Shown in pieces: positions 19,051 to 28,023 of a stretch of DNA of 64,000 nt. Position numbers and translations under genes: made by a program. Every line of letters begins with the position of its first letter. The first letter of the stretch is position 1. A model generated the notes under the pieces. The model worked only from the letters and a program-made list of their open reading frames with translations, was not told where the DNA came from and made no database searches. The DNA lies in NCBI GenBank assembly GCA_042854365.1, contig AP031437.1, positions 558,001 to 622,000 of the forward strand, in the 5' to 3' direction. The stretch comes from Anaeromassilibacillus sp001305115 (GTDB lineage: Bacteria > Bacillota > Clostridia > Oscillospirales > Acutalibacteraceae).

Positions 19051-20028
19051 GTGAAAAAGAACGTGTACGCCGGTAACTCCGGCGTTTTTTATCCTTTGCG
19101 GCGTGTGATCGCCGCAATTTTGTGTATATGCCTGTTATGGCTGATACCAACTGGCTGCACGCCTCGTCAGACGGTAGATCCCCCACGGTTTCGGATTGTA
19201 ACATCATTTTACCCTTTGTATATTATGGCACTCAATATTACAGATGGGATTGAAGGGGTGCAGGTGGACAATATGGCAGGGCAACAGACCGGTTGCCTGC
19301 ACGACTATCAATTGCAGTCGAAGGATATGAAAAATATTGAGCAAGCGGACGTCTTTGTCATCAACGGAGCTGGGATGGAGAGTTTCATGGAAAAAGTGAC
19401 CGATCAGCTTCCTGATTTGCGTGTGATCGATTCCAGCGAAGGAATCTCCTTGCTCATGAGCGGCGAGGAGTCCCATGATCACGATGAAGAAGTGTACGAC
19501 CATGACCACGGTGACGCAAATCCTCATATCTGGGTATCTATTTCCAACTGTATGCAGCAGGTGCGGACAATTGCAGATGGATTAAAAGAAGCAGATCCAG
19601 AGGATGCAGATGCTATAGAGGAAAATGCCCAGGAATATCTGGCGAAGCTCAGTGCGTTGCGCGGGCGTATGCATAAAACCCTGGACAATCTGCCAAACCG
19701 GGACATCATCACTTTTCACGAGGCATTCCCTTATTTTGCAGAGGAATTTGATCTGCATATTGTCAAGGTTGTGAATCGGGAGCCGGACAGCCAGCCCAGC
19801 GCCAAAGAATTGGCGGATACCATCCGGTTGATTGAAAGTACGGGTGTAAAAGCTGTGTTTGCAGAACCCCAATATTCCACCGATGCAGCGCAGATCATCG
19901 CACAGGAGAGTGGAGCGGAGGTCTATATCCTGGACCCAGCTGTCACGGGGGAGAACGATCCGGATGCGTACTTGCGCGCAATGGAACAGAATATGGAAGT
20001 TCTGAAAGAGGCATTGGGCAGCACATAA
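19051..20028 (+). CDS. znuA: Zinc ABC transporter, metal-binding lipoprotein (ZnuA/AdcA family)
   Basis: Extracellular solute-binding protein of a cluster 9 metal importer. GTG start at 19051 after AGGAGG. Seen: signal peptide with lipobox LIPTGC (about residue 35), so it is a membrane-anchored lipoprotein. The SFYPLYIMALNI and GQQTGCLHDYQL stretches are typical. A His/Asp-rich acidic loop (SHDHDEEVYDHDHGDANPH) is the zinc-collecting loop of zinc-specific family members and argues against manganese. Later metal-ligand regions ITFHEAFPYFAEEF and VFAEPQYS are present. It heads an operon with the ATPase and permease and is preceded by an operator-like palindrome. Confidence 0.93.
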   Translation: MKKNVYAGNSGVFYPLRRVIAAILCICLLWLIPTGCTPRQTVDPPRFRIVTSFYPLYIMALNITDGIEGVQVDNMAGQQTGCLHDYQLQSKDMKNIEQADVFVINGAGMESFMEKVTDQLPDLRVIDSSEGISLLMSGEESHDHDEEVYDHDHGDANPHIWVSISNCMQQVRTIADGLKEADPEDADAIEENAQEYLAKLSALRGRMHKTLDNLPNRDIITFHEAFPYFAEEFDLHIVKVVNREPDSQPSAKELADTIRLIESTGVKAVFAEPQYSTDAAQIIAQESGAEVYILDPAVTGENDPDAYLRAMEQNMEVLKEALGST

Positions 20029-20041
20029 AATGCCTTTTTCT

Positions 20042-20074
20042 TTTACAATTCGTATTATTTTGATATTATAATAC
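20042..20074 (+). promoter_or_regulatory. Possible internal promoter with inverted repeat before the ATPase
   Basis: TTTACA (20042-20047) and TATTAT/TATAAT (20064-20072) resemble a promoter; GTATTAT (20052-20058) and ATAATAC (20068-20074) form a 7-bp inverted repeat over it. It lies in the 66-base gap between the binding protein and ATPase genes and could give extra transcription. Weak evidence. Confidence 0.35.
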
Positions 20075-20094
20075 TAAATAGATGAGGTTCAAAC

Positions 20095-20835
20095 ATGGAA
20101 CAATGCAAATGTAGTACGCAGATTCGCGGATTGACCGTGCGTAAACGCGATGGTACGATCATCCATGATGTTACATTGGATGTACACCACGGTGAAATTA
20201 TGGCGATTATCGGGCGAAATGGCGCGGGCAAAACCACCTTGCTCAAGGCTCTCTTGGGGAGGATTCCCTATACAGGCAGTATCCTTTTTACCAATCCAAA
20301 AGGGGAGCGCGTGGAAAAGCCCCGCATTGGTTATGTGCCGCAAAATATGATTTTTGACCGTTCCACGCCTATGACGGTTGCAGACATGCTTTGCGCCAAT
20401 CTCTCGGAATTTCCCGTTTGGTTGGGACATAAGAAAGAAAAGATGGCGCGTGCAGATGCCATGCTGCAAAAGGTCGGTGGAAAGAACCTTCTACAGAAGC
20501 GTTTGGGAAGTCTATCCGGAGGGGAGATGCAGCGGGTGCTGTTGGCGTTTGCCCTCGAACCCATGCCGGATATGCTGTTGCTGGACGAACCGGTTTCCGC
20601 CGTGGATCGAAAAGGAATTGAGGTCTTTTATGATCTGGTGACTTCTTTGCGCAGCGAATATCATATGCCAGTCATTTTGGTTTCTCACGATCTATCCCAT
20701 GTTGCGCGCTATGCCACACGTGCGGCACTGCTTGACCGGACCATCCGGGTCAGCGGAGATGTGAAAAAGGTGATGGCTTCGCCGGAGGTACGGGAGACGT
20801 TTGGGCTGGATGTAGTGGGGGGTGTACACGCATGA
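20095..20835 (+). CDS. znuC: Zinc ABC transporter, ATP-binding protein
   Basis: Cytoplasmic ATPase of the metal importer. Seen: Walker A GRNGAGKTT (about 39-47), Q-loop in GYVPQNM, signature LSGGEMQR, Walker B MLLLDEPVSAVD and H-loop VSHDLSH. The family (ZnuC/MntB/AdcC) is clear from sequence; zinc specificity comes from the His-rich partner lipoprotein. It starts 66 bases after the binding protein gene and overlaps the permease gene by four bases, indicating translational coupling. Confidence 0.92.
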   Translation: MEQCKCSTQIRGLTVRKRDGTIIHDVTLDVHHGEIMAIIGRNGAGKTTLLKALLGRIPYTGSILFTNPKGERVEKPRIGYVPQNMIFDRSTPMTVADMLCANLSEFPVWLGHKKEKMARADAMLQKVGGKNLLQKRLGSLSGGEMQRVLLAFALEPMPDMLLLDEPVSAVDRKGIEVFYDLVTSLRSEYHMPVILVSHDLSHVARYATRAALLDRTIRVSGDVKKVMASPEVRETFGLDVVGGVHA

Positions 20836-21686
20836 GTGCTTTGTACAGCTTGATCGACACACTGTTGCCGTTTGAATGGACCGAATTCTCCTATATGAAA
20901 AATGCATTTCTAGCAGTGCTGTTGATTACGCCCTTATTTGGCCTAGTCGGGACCATGGTGGTAAACAATAAGATGAGCTTTTTTTCGGATGCACTCGGCC
21001 ATTCGGCCTTGACCGGGATTGCCATCGGTGTGCTGCTTGGGGTGGACAATTACCTGCTCTCTATGTTGGGGTTTGCGCTTCTGTTTGCCCTATGTATATC
21101 AGCTGTTATGAGTTCCGGAACCTCGTCTGCAGATACAATCATCGGCGTTTTTTCCAGCACCGGCCTTGCGTTAGGCGTCGTGCTGCTTTCTGCAACAGGC
21201 GGCTTCGCAAAATACTCCAGTTATTTGATCGGGGATATTTTGACCGTACAGCCGTCTGAAATTGGCCTGCTGGCCATTGTATTGGCAGCCGTACTCCTGG
21301 TTTGGGTGGTGTTTTTCAACCGGTTTCTACTGACAAGCGTCAATACGGATTTGGCGGCAAGCAAAAACATTCATACCCGCCTGATGGAAAAGCTTTTTGT
21401 GGTGATTGTTGCTGTGATTGTTACGATTACAATCAAGTGGGTGGGTATTCTGATCATCAATTCCCTTTTGGTGTTGCCGGCAGCTTCTGCAAGGAATTTG
21501 GCCAAGAGTATGCGTTCTTATCACTTTTGGGCCATTGGTATCTCGTTGTTCTCCGGTGTCAGCGGGCTTATTGCATCCTATTATATGGGTACGGCAGCGG
21601 GGGGAACCATCGTTTTAATAGCCGCGGCGATTTTCTTTGTGACTTATGTACTGGGACATACAGGTGGAAAAAACCGTGTCGGATAA
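20832..21686 (+). CDS. znuB: Zinc ABC transporter, permease (ABC-3 family)
   Basis: Integral membrane subunit of the metal importer, 284 residues with about eight hydrophobic helices. FSDALGHSALTGIAIG and VGILIINSLLVLPAASARNLA are the conserved ABC-3 permease segments; the latter contacts the ATPase. The ATGA overlap with the ATPase gene shows they are expressed together. It is the last gene of the operon; the first strong hairpin terminator lies about 330 bases downstream. Confidence 0.92.
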   Translation: MSALYSLIDTLLPFEWTEFSYMKNAFLAVLLITPLFGLVGTMVVNNKMSFFSDALGHSALTGIAIGVLLGVDNYLLSMLGFALLFALCISAVMSSGTSSADTIIGVFSSTGLALGVVLLSATGGFAKYSSYLIGDILTVQPSEIGLLAIVLAAVLLVWVVFFNRFLLTSVNTDLAASKNIHTRLMEKLFVVIVAVIVTITIKWVGILIINSLLVLPAASARNLAKSMRSYHFWAIGISLFSGVSGLIASYYMGTAAGGTIVLIAAAIFFVTYVLGHTGGKNRVG

Positions 21687-22775
21687 AACGCCTGAAATAC
21701 CCTTCCCTAAGGGAATGTGGAGCTCCAGGAAGCCATTAAAAGTGAAAAGGGAACTGGAGAAGATACCTCTTCCTGCCGTAGTTTTTGTAAAGAGGCAAGT
21801 GGACGTCGGAGCAGACCGTCGATGATGATGTGTGGCCGAAGATGCGCCTTGGCTTGAGAAACAGGGAGGAAAGGGAGTTATTCTGTCCCGAAGGGGTCCA
21901 CAGTTACGGCTTTTTTGCGGGAGATGTGGATCGCATTTAACCATTTTTTGAAAATACAGTTTGGTGACATTTTCCTGTATAAGCACATGGAGTAAATAGA
22001 GAAATAAAGATTGGACAACATGACGCCTTGGAATCCATATTTTTGGATTCCAAGGCGTCATTTCTGTGTTTTTTTAGGTTTTCTTTTGCCGTTTCTTATG
22101 ATTGTCCTACAACCATCGTTGTTTGCATTGGTTTTTACTGTGTTCTTTTACCATTATAGGGAAACCGGTAGGAAAGTTGGGAGAAGCTAGATTGTGGAGT
22201 CATAGAAAACACGCGTGGACGACCGCGATTTTGCCATTTCCGTTTTATATAGAAACAGACTGGAATATCGATGGCCTTTCAATACTTGTAAATACCGGAT
22301 TTATCAAGCAGACAGGAATGAATAGAAGCAGGGAAATGTCAGTAATCCTTACAAGATTCCGGTATTGCTCTTATATCCGTATTTATACATAAATACAAGA
22401 ACGTATGTATCTACTTTCTAGATCAGAGACGTCGTTTCTTCGGTTGCTTTGGCTAATGTGGACGCCAGTGGACGTACGAACTGCACCGGCGCTTCGCATT
22501 CTGTTAGGGTCTGTCCGGTCTACAAGCTATTCTAATTTTTCCATTTCTTTGCTTAACTATTCAAATTTTCTTGCCGTATAGGAACGATCCACAAACCTGA
22601 CAAAAATGTCAGAAACAGATACTCCATTGCAGAAAGAAAAGACGATTCATCCTACTCAAAAATTTTTTAACACCTCGGACCATTTCTTCGGGACATGTTG
22701 CGTTGCTTGGAAAAGGTTTTTCAACACAAGGGAGAACACCTTTGTTTCCAACACCGCGATCGGGTCAGGCGGACA
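21687..22775. other. 1.1-kb region without a supportable gene
   Basis: Only short frames without ribosome binding sites or recognisable protein content are present. The one clear structure is the hairpin at 22020-22061. The length and lack of coding signal suggest decayed sequence, but I see no recognisable remnant. Confidence 0.5.
22020..22061 (+). terminator. 18-bp stem hairpin, terminator
   Basis: ATGACGCCTTGGAATCCA (22020-22037) pairs perfectly with its complement at 22044-22061 over a six-base loop; TTTCTGTGTTTTTTT follows. It is probably the end of the zinc operon transcript. Confidence 0.75.
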
Positions 22776-24017
22776 TTAAGTTGCGGATTCTTCCAAATGA
22801 GCGAAGGTCTTTTTGGAGATCAGAGAAACGATGACGGAGAATACCACCGCAACGAAAAGAATCCACTGCGGTTGTTCTACCAATGCGTCAAATAGAAACC
22901 CGTAGAGCGCCTGCCCAACTGGTTGAGAGCAGATGGAGAGCCCGACGACATACGACAAAACCTTGCCGATCAGATGGCGAGGGGTTTCCTTCTGCAAAAA
23001 AGCCAGCATCATCACAGAGAACAGTGTACCCAATCCCATAAAGACAAATCCACATGTGGTAATGACCACATAACTGACCATGATAGAGGCGCCCAATGCC
23101 AGAGAAATACCAATCGGCAGAAGGCAGAGAGAAGCCAGCAAGAGCACCCAGTGCATATTCCGCAGGGAAAGTTTGGGGGCGAGTATGCCGGCTAGAATGC
23201 CACCGCAGAGTGCACCAGCGGCTAAAAGTACTTGGGTCAGACTGTAAAGGGAACTGGACAAATGCAGGGTGATTTTGACCATAGAGGGGACTCCTACGGT
23301 AATCAGGGAACTCAAAGCTAGGTTGAACAGCGATACAAAGATCACCACTCTCAAAATAACTGGCCTCTCGCGTATCATAAAATGTAAGCTTTCTTTTAAG
23401 TCATTTACTGCAGTGGTAAGAATTCCGCCGCTAGCTGCACGTTTTTCGAAAGGAATATGGATGAAAATCTCCATCACAGCGGAAAAGAGGAAGCTGGCTG
23501 CGCTGGCCCAAATGACCGGTACGACGCCCCACACACTGTAAAGCATTCCGCCGAGGATAGGACCGATCAGATTGGAGAGCGATTGTACTTGATTGATGAT
23601 GGCGTTGGCCCTCAAGAGGTTGTTGGTACTGGAAAGAACGGGAATGCTTGCCTGAACCGCTGGCTGATAAAAGGCCTGGATGACAGAAAGGCAGATAAGC
23701 ATGATCGCAACTAGGACAGCGGGATTTCCAGAGGCATTGAGTAGACCAAATACGGCTACCAGGGCGGCTGTACTGAAGTCGAGTATCACCATAATATTGC
23801 GGCGGTTGACGCGGTCTGCTACCATGCCGGCAATGGGGGAAAATAGGATCATGGGAATCATTGAAATGGCAAGTACCGATCCAAACAGAGCGGACGAACC
23901 GGTCTGATCGAGCAGATAGAGGGGCAACGCAAAACGTAGGATGGAATTTCCAAACAGAGAGATAATTTGGCCGATGACGACCAGAGAAAAGTCGCGATTC
24001 ATCAACTTTTGATACAT
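22776..24017 (-). CDS. MFS exporter (MFS_3 / macrolide-efflux-like)
   Basis: Major facilitator protein of 413 residues with 12 predicted membrane segments. FGNSILRFALPLYLLDQTGS and the loop GMVADRVNRRNIM (the family A motif between helices 2 and 3) identify the DHA3 drug-exporter group that includes MefA and enterobactin exporter-like proteins. Substrate cannot be told from sequence. Start: the ATG at 24017 has AGTAGGTG six bases upstream; a GTG nine bases earlier is within that site. A TetR regulator gene lies 120 bases upstream on the same strand, with a terminator-like hairpin between. A candidate operator shared with the regulator's own promoter sits in front of this gene, so it is likely repressed by that TetR. 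Confidence 0.88.
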   Translation of the reverse strand: MYQKLMNRDFSLVVIGQIISLFGNSILRFALPLYLLDQTGSSALFGSVLAISMIPMILFSPIAGMVADRVNRRNIMVILDFSTAALVAVFGLLNASGNPAVLVAIMLICLSVIQAFYQPAVQASIPVLSSTNNLLRANAIINQVQSLSNLIGPILGGMLYSVWGVVPVIWASAASFLFSAVMEIFIHIPFEKRAASGGILTTAVNDLKESLHFMIRERPVILRVVIFVSLFNLALSSLITVGVPSMVKITLHLSSSLYSLTQVLLAAGALCGGILAGILAPKLSLRNMHWVLLLASLCLLPIGISLALGASIMVSYVVITTCGFVFMGLGTLFSVMMLAFLQKETPRHLIGKVLSYVVGLSICSQPVGQALYGFLFDALVEQPQWILFVAVVFSVIVSLISKKTFAHLEESAT

Positions 24018-24048
24018 AACAGACACCTACTTTCAATTAAAAGTATAA

Positions 24049-24068
24049 ATACCGGACGAAGGTATGAA
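24049..24068. promoter_or_regulatory. Candidate TetR operator upstream of the MFS exporter
   Basis: ATACCGGACGAAGGTATGAA. It contains the inverted repeat ATACC/GGTAT and matches 17 of 20 positions of a site in front of the TetR gene (24792-24811 read on the minus strand). Confidence 0.65.
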
Positions 24069-24072
24069 AAGA

Positions 24073-24103
24073 AGAAAAAAGAGAGCCATTCAGAAGAATG
24101 GCT
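24073..24103 (-). terminator. Terminator after TetR gene
   Basis: AGCCATTC (24084-24091) pairs with GAATGGCT (24096-24103) over a four-base loop; on the minus strand CTCTTTTTTCTTC follows. It probably separates the regulator and exporter transcripts. Confidence 0.7.
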
Positions 24104-24137
24104 TACAAAAGGATCACAAAAGTGAGGAACCCATGGC

Positions 24138-24779
24138 TTATTCTGGCAGGATATTCACGCAAAAATTCTGAGCAACCTCACGAAGCTCATCGTCCACAAT
24201 GGGCAGACCCAATTTTTCGAGCATATCCTCTAAAAAAGCAAGTTTTTGCATAAATTCTTTCCTGGATACGGGAAAAGCCGCTGGATTGATCCAGACGTTG
24301 ACCAACAGAAGAATGGACTCAGCAGTCTGTTTTGGATATGGAATGGAGAGGGAGCCGTCTTTATTTCCTTCTTCGATCATTCTTTCCAATAGATGAGCCA
24401 ACTGAACGCTGTCTTGAACCGTCTGCGCTAGGAATTTTGGATTTTTCAAAAGAGAGGGGAACAGGTGGTACATTTCCCATTGTTTTTGATTCGCAAGAGA
24501 AAGAAGAAAAGTCTGGCGGATCTTTTGCAACCCGTTTAGCTCCTTCATCTCTTGGACACGGTCAAATGGGTTCGATTCCATGGAGACGCGTGTAGTGACT
24601 GCATCAACAATATCCTCCTTGGACTTAAAGTGGTGATAAACCGCGCCTTTGCTCAGGTCACCAAGTTCATTCACAATGTCTTGAATCGTGGTTTGTTCAT
24701 ATCCTTTTTCCATGAACAACTTGAGTGCCGCATCGAGAATTCGTTTTTCGGTAATTTCTGGGTACTTATTACGAGCCAT
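24138..24779 (-). CDS. TetR-family transcriptional repressor
   Basis: Ligand-responsive repressor of 213 residues. Seen: N-terminal TetR helix-turn-helix (about 10-57; ILDAALKLFMEKGYEQTTIQDIV, KGAVYHHFKSKEDIV). The C-terminal ligand domain is helical and unassigned. Start at 24779 after AGAGGAA; a further upstream ATG would add seven residues with no ribosome binding site. The inverted repeat immediately upstream and its near copy before the MFS gene indicate autoregulation and control of that exporter. Confidence 0.9.
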   Translation of the reverse strand: MARNKYPEITEKRILDAALKLFMEKGYEQTTIQDIVNELGDLSKGAVYHHFKSKEDIVDAVTTRVSMESNPFDRVQEMKELNGLQKIRQTFLLSLANQKQWEMYHLFPSLLKNPKFLAQTVQDSVQLAHLLERMIEEGNKDGSLSIPYPKQTAESILLLVNVWINPAAFPVSRKEFMQKLAFLEDMLEKLGLPIVDDELREVAQNFCVNILPE

Positions 24780-24791
24780 GCATTTCCTCTT

Positions 24792-24814
24792 TTCATACAT
24801 TCGTTTGGTATGAA
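24792..24814. promoter_or_regulatory. Candidate TetR operator upstream of its own gene
   Basis: TTCATAC (24792-24798) and GTATGAA (24808-24814) form a perfect 7-bp inverted repeat around nine bases. Read on the minus strand it contains ATACCAAACGAATGTATGAA, 17/20 identical to 24049-24068. Confidence 0.7.
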
Positions 24815-24878
24815 TATAGGGTAACAGATTTTTTGATGTTTGTCAAGAAGGATTTTGTGGGGTTCGATTGATGGGAAA

Positions 24879-24917
24879 ATGCCCGAAGAGCCTTCTGCAG
24901 AAGGGCTTCTTCGGGTA
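24879..24917 (-). terminator. Terminator of the sugar ABC transporter operon
   Basis: CCCGAAGA-CCTTCTG pairs with CAGAAGG-TCTTCGGG with one bulge; T-rich sequence flanks both sides, so it may act in both directions. It lies about 30 bases past the permease stop. Confidence 0.7.
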
Positions 24918-24947
24918 TTTTCTCTGGCAATGGGTATATGGAATCGC

Positions 24948-26159
24948 TTATTTGCGCTTGTACTTGGACAGATCAATTGCTACCGCCACGGCAATAATAA
25001 TTCCTTTGATAATCTGCTGCCACATCGGACTAATACCGATGAATTGCAAACCATACTGGATGACCGTGAAAATCAACACACCGCTGACAATACCGCCGAC
25101 GGTGCCAATACCGCCGTTCAAAGATACACCGCCGACCACACAGGCTGCGATGGCATCCGTCTCATAGCCGTCGCCATAGTTGTTGGTTGCGCCAGCTGTC
25201 CGGGCGGCTTCCAACACGCCGCCAACCCCGTACATGAAGGAAGCGAGGATAAAGATCAGCATAATAGTCTTAAATACATTGATACCGGATACTACGGCCG
25301 CTTCCCGGTTGCCGCCGATCGCATAAACCGCCTTTCCAAAGGTGGTCTTATTCAAGATAAACCAAATGGCGATCGTAAAGAAGATTGCGATTGGAATCAG
25401 GATGGAAAATTTGCCAAACAACTTTGTTTGACCGATTGCGGCAAAATCCGGACGGACGCCGCCGATCGGCTGGGAGCTGTTCGGAGGCATATCGAAATAC
25501 AGAGAACATGCACCGTAGATCATAACCTGCACAGCCAAGGTGGCGATGAAGGGATGCATGTCATACTTTGCAACCAAGAAGCCATTGACCATACCAAACA
25601 GCATGCAAGCTATGATTGCTGCGATGATCGGCAAAATGACGGGAACCTGCGGGAGATCCGGGTAAAACCGGTTCGCGTATGTAGCGGTTTGCAGCATAGA
25701 GGTGGAGATAACAGCCGCCAAACCGACCATACGTCCGGCGGACAGGTCCGTACCTGCAATCAACAGTGCAAAACAGATACCCAATGCGATAATCAGTCGC
25801 GTGGAGGACTGCGTTAAAATATCGAGAAGTACTTGTACCTGCATAAAGCGCGGCTCGATAAAGCAAATCACGACAACCAACGCCAACAATGCCAGCATGA
25901 TTGCGTTATTTGTCAAAAAGTTTTTCGCCGTTCTTGCAGAAAAGAAAACTTCCGGGTGTAAGCGATTGCTTCGAAGCATTTGCGCTACGCCATAGATAAT
26001 GGCGATTGCCCCGATTCCAACGATAAACCAGGGAAGGTCAAATGTTTTCTCAGCATCCAGGGCGAACAAAAAGATAACGCCAAGGATGGCCAATACCACG
26101 CCAACGCCGACAAAGATCGACGCATACCGCTTGCGTGGGATGCTCTTTGTGTGTTCCAT
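24948..26159 (-). CDS. mglC: Sugar ABC transporter permease (MglC/RbsC family)
   Basis: Membrane subunit of a CUT2-type monosaccharide importer, 403 residues, with about ten hydrophobic segments. Conserved family stretches are GICFALLIAGTDLSAGRMVG and the ATPase-contact region YAIGGNREAAVVSGI, then GVGGVLEAARTAGATNNYGDGYE. The last stretch is typical of methyl-galactoside permeases, including the longer Firmicutes MglC with an extra N-terminal pair of helices. Start ATG at 26159 after AAGGAGAGG; the longer open frame upstream overlaps the ATPase gene. It is 16 bases after the ATPase stop, so the two are co-transcribed. Galactose-type specificity is by similarity only. Confidence 0.88.
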   Translation of the reverse strand: MEHTKSIPRKRYASIFVGVGVVLAILGVIFLFALDAEKTFDLPWFIVGIGAIAIIYGVAQMLRSNRLHPEVFFSARTAKNFLTNNAIMLALLALVVVICFIEPRFMQVQVLLDILTQSSTRLIIALGICFALLIAGTDLSAGRMVGLAAVISTSMLQTATYANRFYPDLPQVPVILPIIAAIIACMLFGMVNGFLVAKYDMHPFIATLAVQVMIYGACSLYFDMPPNSSQPIGGVRPDFAAIGQTKLFGKFSILIPIAIFFTIAIWFILNKTTFGKAVYAIGGNREAAVVSGINVFKTIMLIFILASFMYGVGGVLEAARTAGATNNYGDGYETDAIAACVVGGVSLNGGIGTVGGIVSGVLIFTVIQYGLQFIGISPMWQQIIKGIIIAVAVAIDLSKYKRK

Positions 26160-26175
26160 AGTGATGTTCCTCTCC

Positions 26176-27672
26176 TTACATAAATTTGGTAGCCAAACGC
26201 ATAACGCCAACGGAGTCCGCCTCGCCGCGGTCCAGGAAGCCCGTGACACGGCCTTCGCACATGACCATGACGCGGTCCGCCATGCCCAACAGTTCGGGCA
26301 TTTCCGAAGAGATCATGATAATCGACTTGCCTTCCTTAATCAGGTCGTGCATGATCGTATAGATCTCATACTTTGCACCAACGTCGATTCCGCGCGTCGG
26401 TTCATCCAATATCAGGATGTCCGGATGCGTCAACAGCCAGCGCGCAATCAGAACCTTCTGCTGGTTACCACCCGACAGGTTCTGCATCAATTCCTTCATG
26501 CTCGGCGTCTTTGTGTGCATGCTTTCGTTCGATTCAGTCGCCGCTTTAAAGCGTTTGCTCTCCTGCAACACACCATGCTTTGCAAAGCTCTTCTGTGCGG
26601 CAATGACCGTGTTGTCCTCGATCGACAGAATGCCAAATACGCCGCTCTGACGGCGTTCCTCCGTCAACAGCGCCAGCCCATGCGCCTTTGCATCGCGCAC
26701 CGACTTCACCTTGAACGGCTTGCCGTCCTTTTCCACATGGCCCGATGCAATCGCACGCAGACCGAACAAAGCCTCGACCATCTCTGTACGCTGTGCGCCT
26801 ACCAGACCGCCGATGCCCAATATTTCTCCTTTATGCAGCTCAAACGACACATGCTGGAACGACTTCGGCAGCGGCGAACACAGATCGTCCACCTTCAGCA
26901 CGACTTCCTTCCCCGGCTTGTACGCCTTCGGCGGGAAACGGTTCGTCATATCGCGCCCTACCATTCGGTTGATAATCAGGTCCGTTGTCAGTTCGCTTGC
27001 CGGCCAGGTTCCTACATACGTGCCGTCTCGCATGATCGTTACTTCATCCGAGATCTTCAAGATCTCTTCCATCTTGTGGGAGATGTAAATGATCGCGCAG
27101 CCTTTTTCCTGCAGCTGCCGGATAATCTTAAACAAGTGCTCGGTCTCGTTGTCTGTCAACGATGACGTCGGTTCGTCCATGATGATGATCTTCGAATTGT
27201 AGCTGACCGCCTTCGCTATCTCCACCAACTGCAAGTTGGACGCCGACAGCGTTCCCGCCAGTACCTCCGGATCAATGTCCAGGTCGACCTCTTTAAAGAG
27301 CTCCTTTGTCTTTTTGATCATCGTCTTTTTATCGACGGCGATCCCTTTCATGGGGAATCTTCCCAGCCAGATGTTTTCCATTACCGGACGGAACCGGATT
27401 GGATGCAGCTCCTGGTGGATCATGGAGATTCCCAGGTCCAACGCCTGTTTCGACGTATTGATGACCCGTTTCTTTCCATCTAGGATGATTTCGCCGCCAT
27501 CTTCATGGTAGATGCCGAACAAACACTTCATTAGTGTCGATTTTCCTGCACCGTTCTCGCCCATCAGAGCATGCACGCTGCCGGGCCGCACTTTCAAGGT
27601 TACTCCGTCCAGCGCTTTTACGCCTGGGAATACCTTCGTGATGTTGTTCATTTCTAGCACATATTCTCCCAT
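26176..27672 (-). CDS. mglA: Sugar ABC transporter, duplicated ATP-binding protein (MglA family)
   Basis: Cytoplasmic CUT2 ATPase with two nucleotide-binding halves in 499 residues. First half: Walker A GENGAGKST, signature-like LSASNLQLVEIAKA, Walker B IIIMDEPTSSLTD and H-loop ISHKMEE. Second half: degenerate Walker A GLVGAQRTEM, LSGGNQQKVLIARWL and ILILDEPTRGIDVGA, as normal for MglA/RbsA. Start ATG at 27672 behind GGAGGAGG. No periplasmic-type binding protein gene (mglB) lies before or after it in the window, unlike the usual mglBAC order. A MarR-type gene is divergent upstream, with repeated TTAnTTGyAT sites between. Confidence 0.92.
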   Translation of the reverse strand: MGEYVLEMNNITKVFPGVKALDGVTLKVRPGSVHALMGENGAGKSTLMKCLFGIYHEDGGEIILDGKKRVINTSKQALDLGISMIHQELHPIRFRPVMENIWLGRFPMKGIAVDKKTMIKKTKELFKEVDLDIDPEVLAGTLSASNLQLVEIAKAVSYNSKIIIMDEPTSSLTDNETEHLFKIIRQLQEKGCAIIYISHKMEEILKISDEVTIMRDGTYVGTWPASELTTDLIINRMVGRDMTNRFPPKAYKPGKEVVLKVDDLCSPLPKSFQHVSFELHKGEILGIGGLVGAQRTEMVEALFGLRAIASGHVEKDGKPFKVKSVRDAKAHGLALLTEERRQSGVFGILSIEDNTVIAAQKSFAKHGVLQESKRFKAATESNESMHTKTPSMKELMQNLSGGNQQKVLIARWLLTHPDILILDEPTRGIDVGAKYEIYTIMHDLIKEGKSIIMISSEMPELLGMADRVMVMCEGRVTGFLDRGEADSVGVMRLATKFM

Positions 27673-27740
27673 ACGATCAATCCTCCTCCCATGCCTTTCT
27701 TCTTCATGCTTTTGCAACTCCTCATTGGAACATTTTAGTG

Positions 27741-27835
27741 GGTTATACAACTAAATAAAAGGGTTATTTTTATTTATTGATAGAGAAATCGCTATATTAT
27801 ATATACAAATTAGTTGCATAACCAATTAATTGCAT
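27741..27835. promoter_or_regulatory. Three copies of a TTAnTTGyAT site in the mgl upstream region
   Basis: GGTTATACAACTAA (27741-27754) is the inverse of TTAGTTGCATAACC (27810-27823) with one mismatch. A third copy, TTAATTGCAT, is at 27826-27835, 16 bases after the second. The sequence between is very AT-rich and should hold the minus-strand promoter of mglA. The arrangement suggests a cooperative operator, perhaps for the divergent MarR. Confidence 0.5.
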
Positions 27836-27914
27836 TATAATGAGAAACAAAAGGATTGTCAATATAAAATAAAAAATTATAGGAAGATCAAAGAAATTCG
27901 TAGATTTTTTATCC

Positions 27915-27978
27915 TGTCAACGGAAGGATTCCAGCTGTCGGAAGATTCGTTGACAACCCGTTTTCTACAAGTTAAAAT
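27915..27978 (+). promoter_or_regulatory. Promoter of the MarR gene with overlapping inverted repeat
   Basis: TTGACA (27950-27955), 17-base spacer, TAAAAT (27973-27978). TGTCAACG (27915-27922) and CGTTGACA (27948-27955) form an 8-bp inverted repeat whose right arm covers the -35 box; two CGGAAG-ATTC direct repeats lie between. A repressor site is likely. Confidence 0.65.
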
Positions 27979-28023
27979 AAACTTGGCGGAAGGCGCAGGT
28001 ATTGCTGTCGGGAGGGGAAAGCC

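Noticed and set aside
22102..22392. 96-codon frame in the gap after the zinc operon
   Set aside because: No ribosome binding site and no protein-like composition.
24840..27165. Long plus-strand frames opposite the sugar ABC transporter genes
   Set aside because: Low-complexity Asp/His/Gln/Arg-rich translations opposite clear MglA/MglC proteins.
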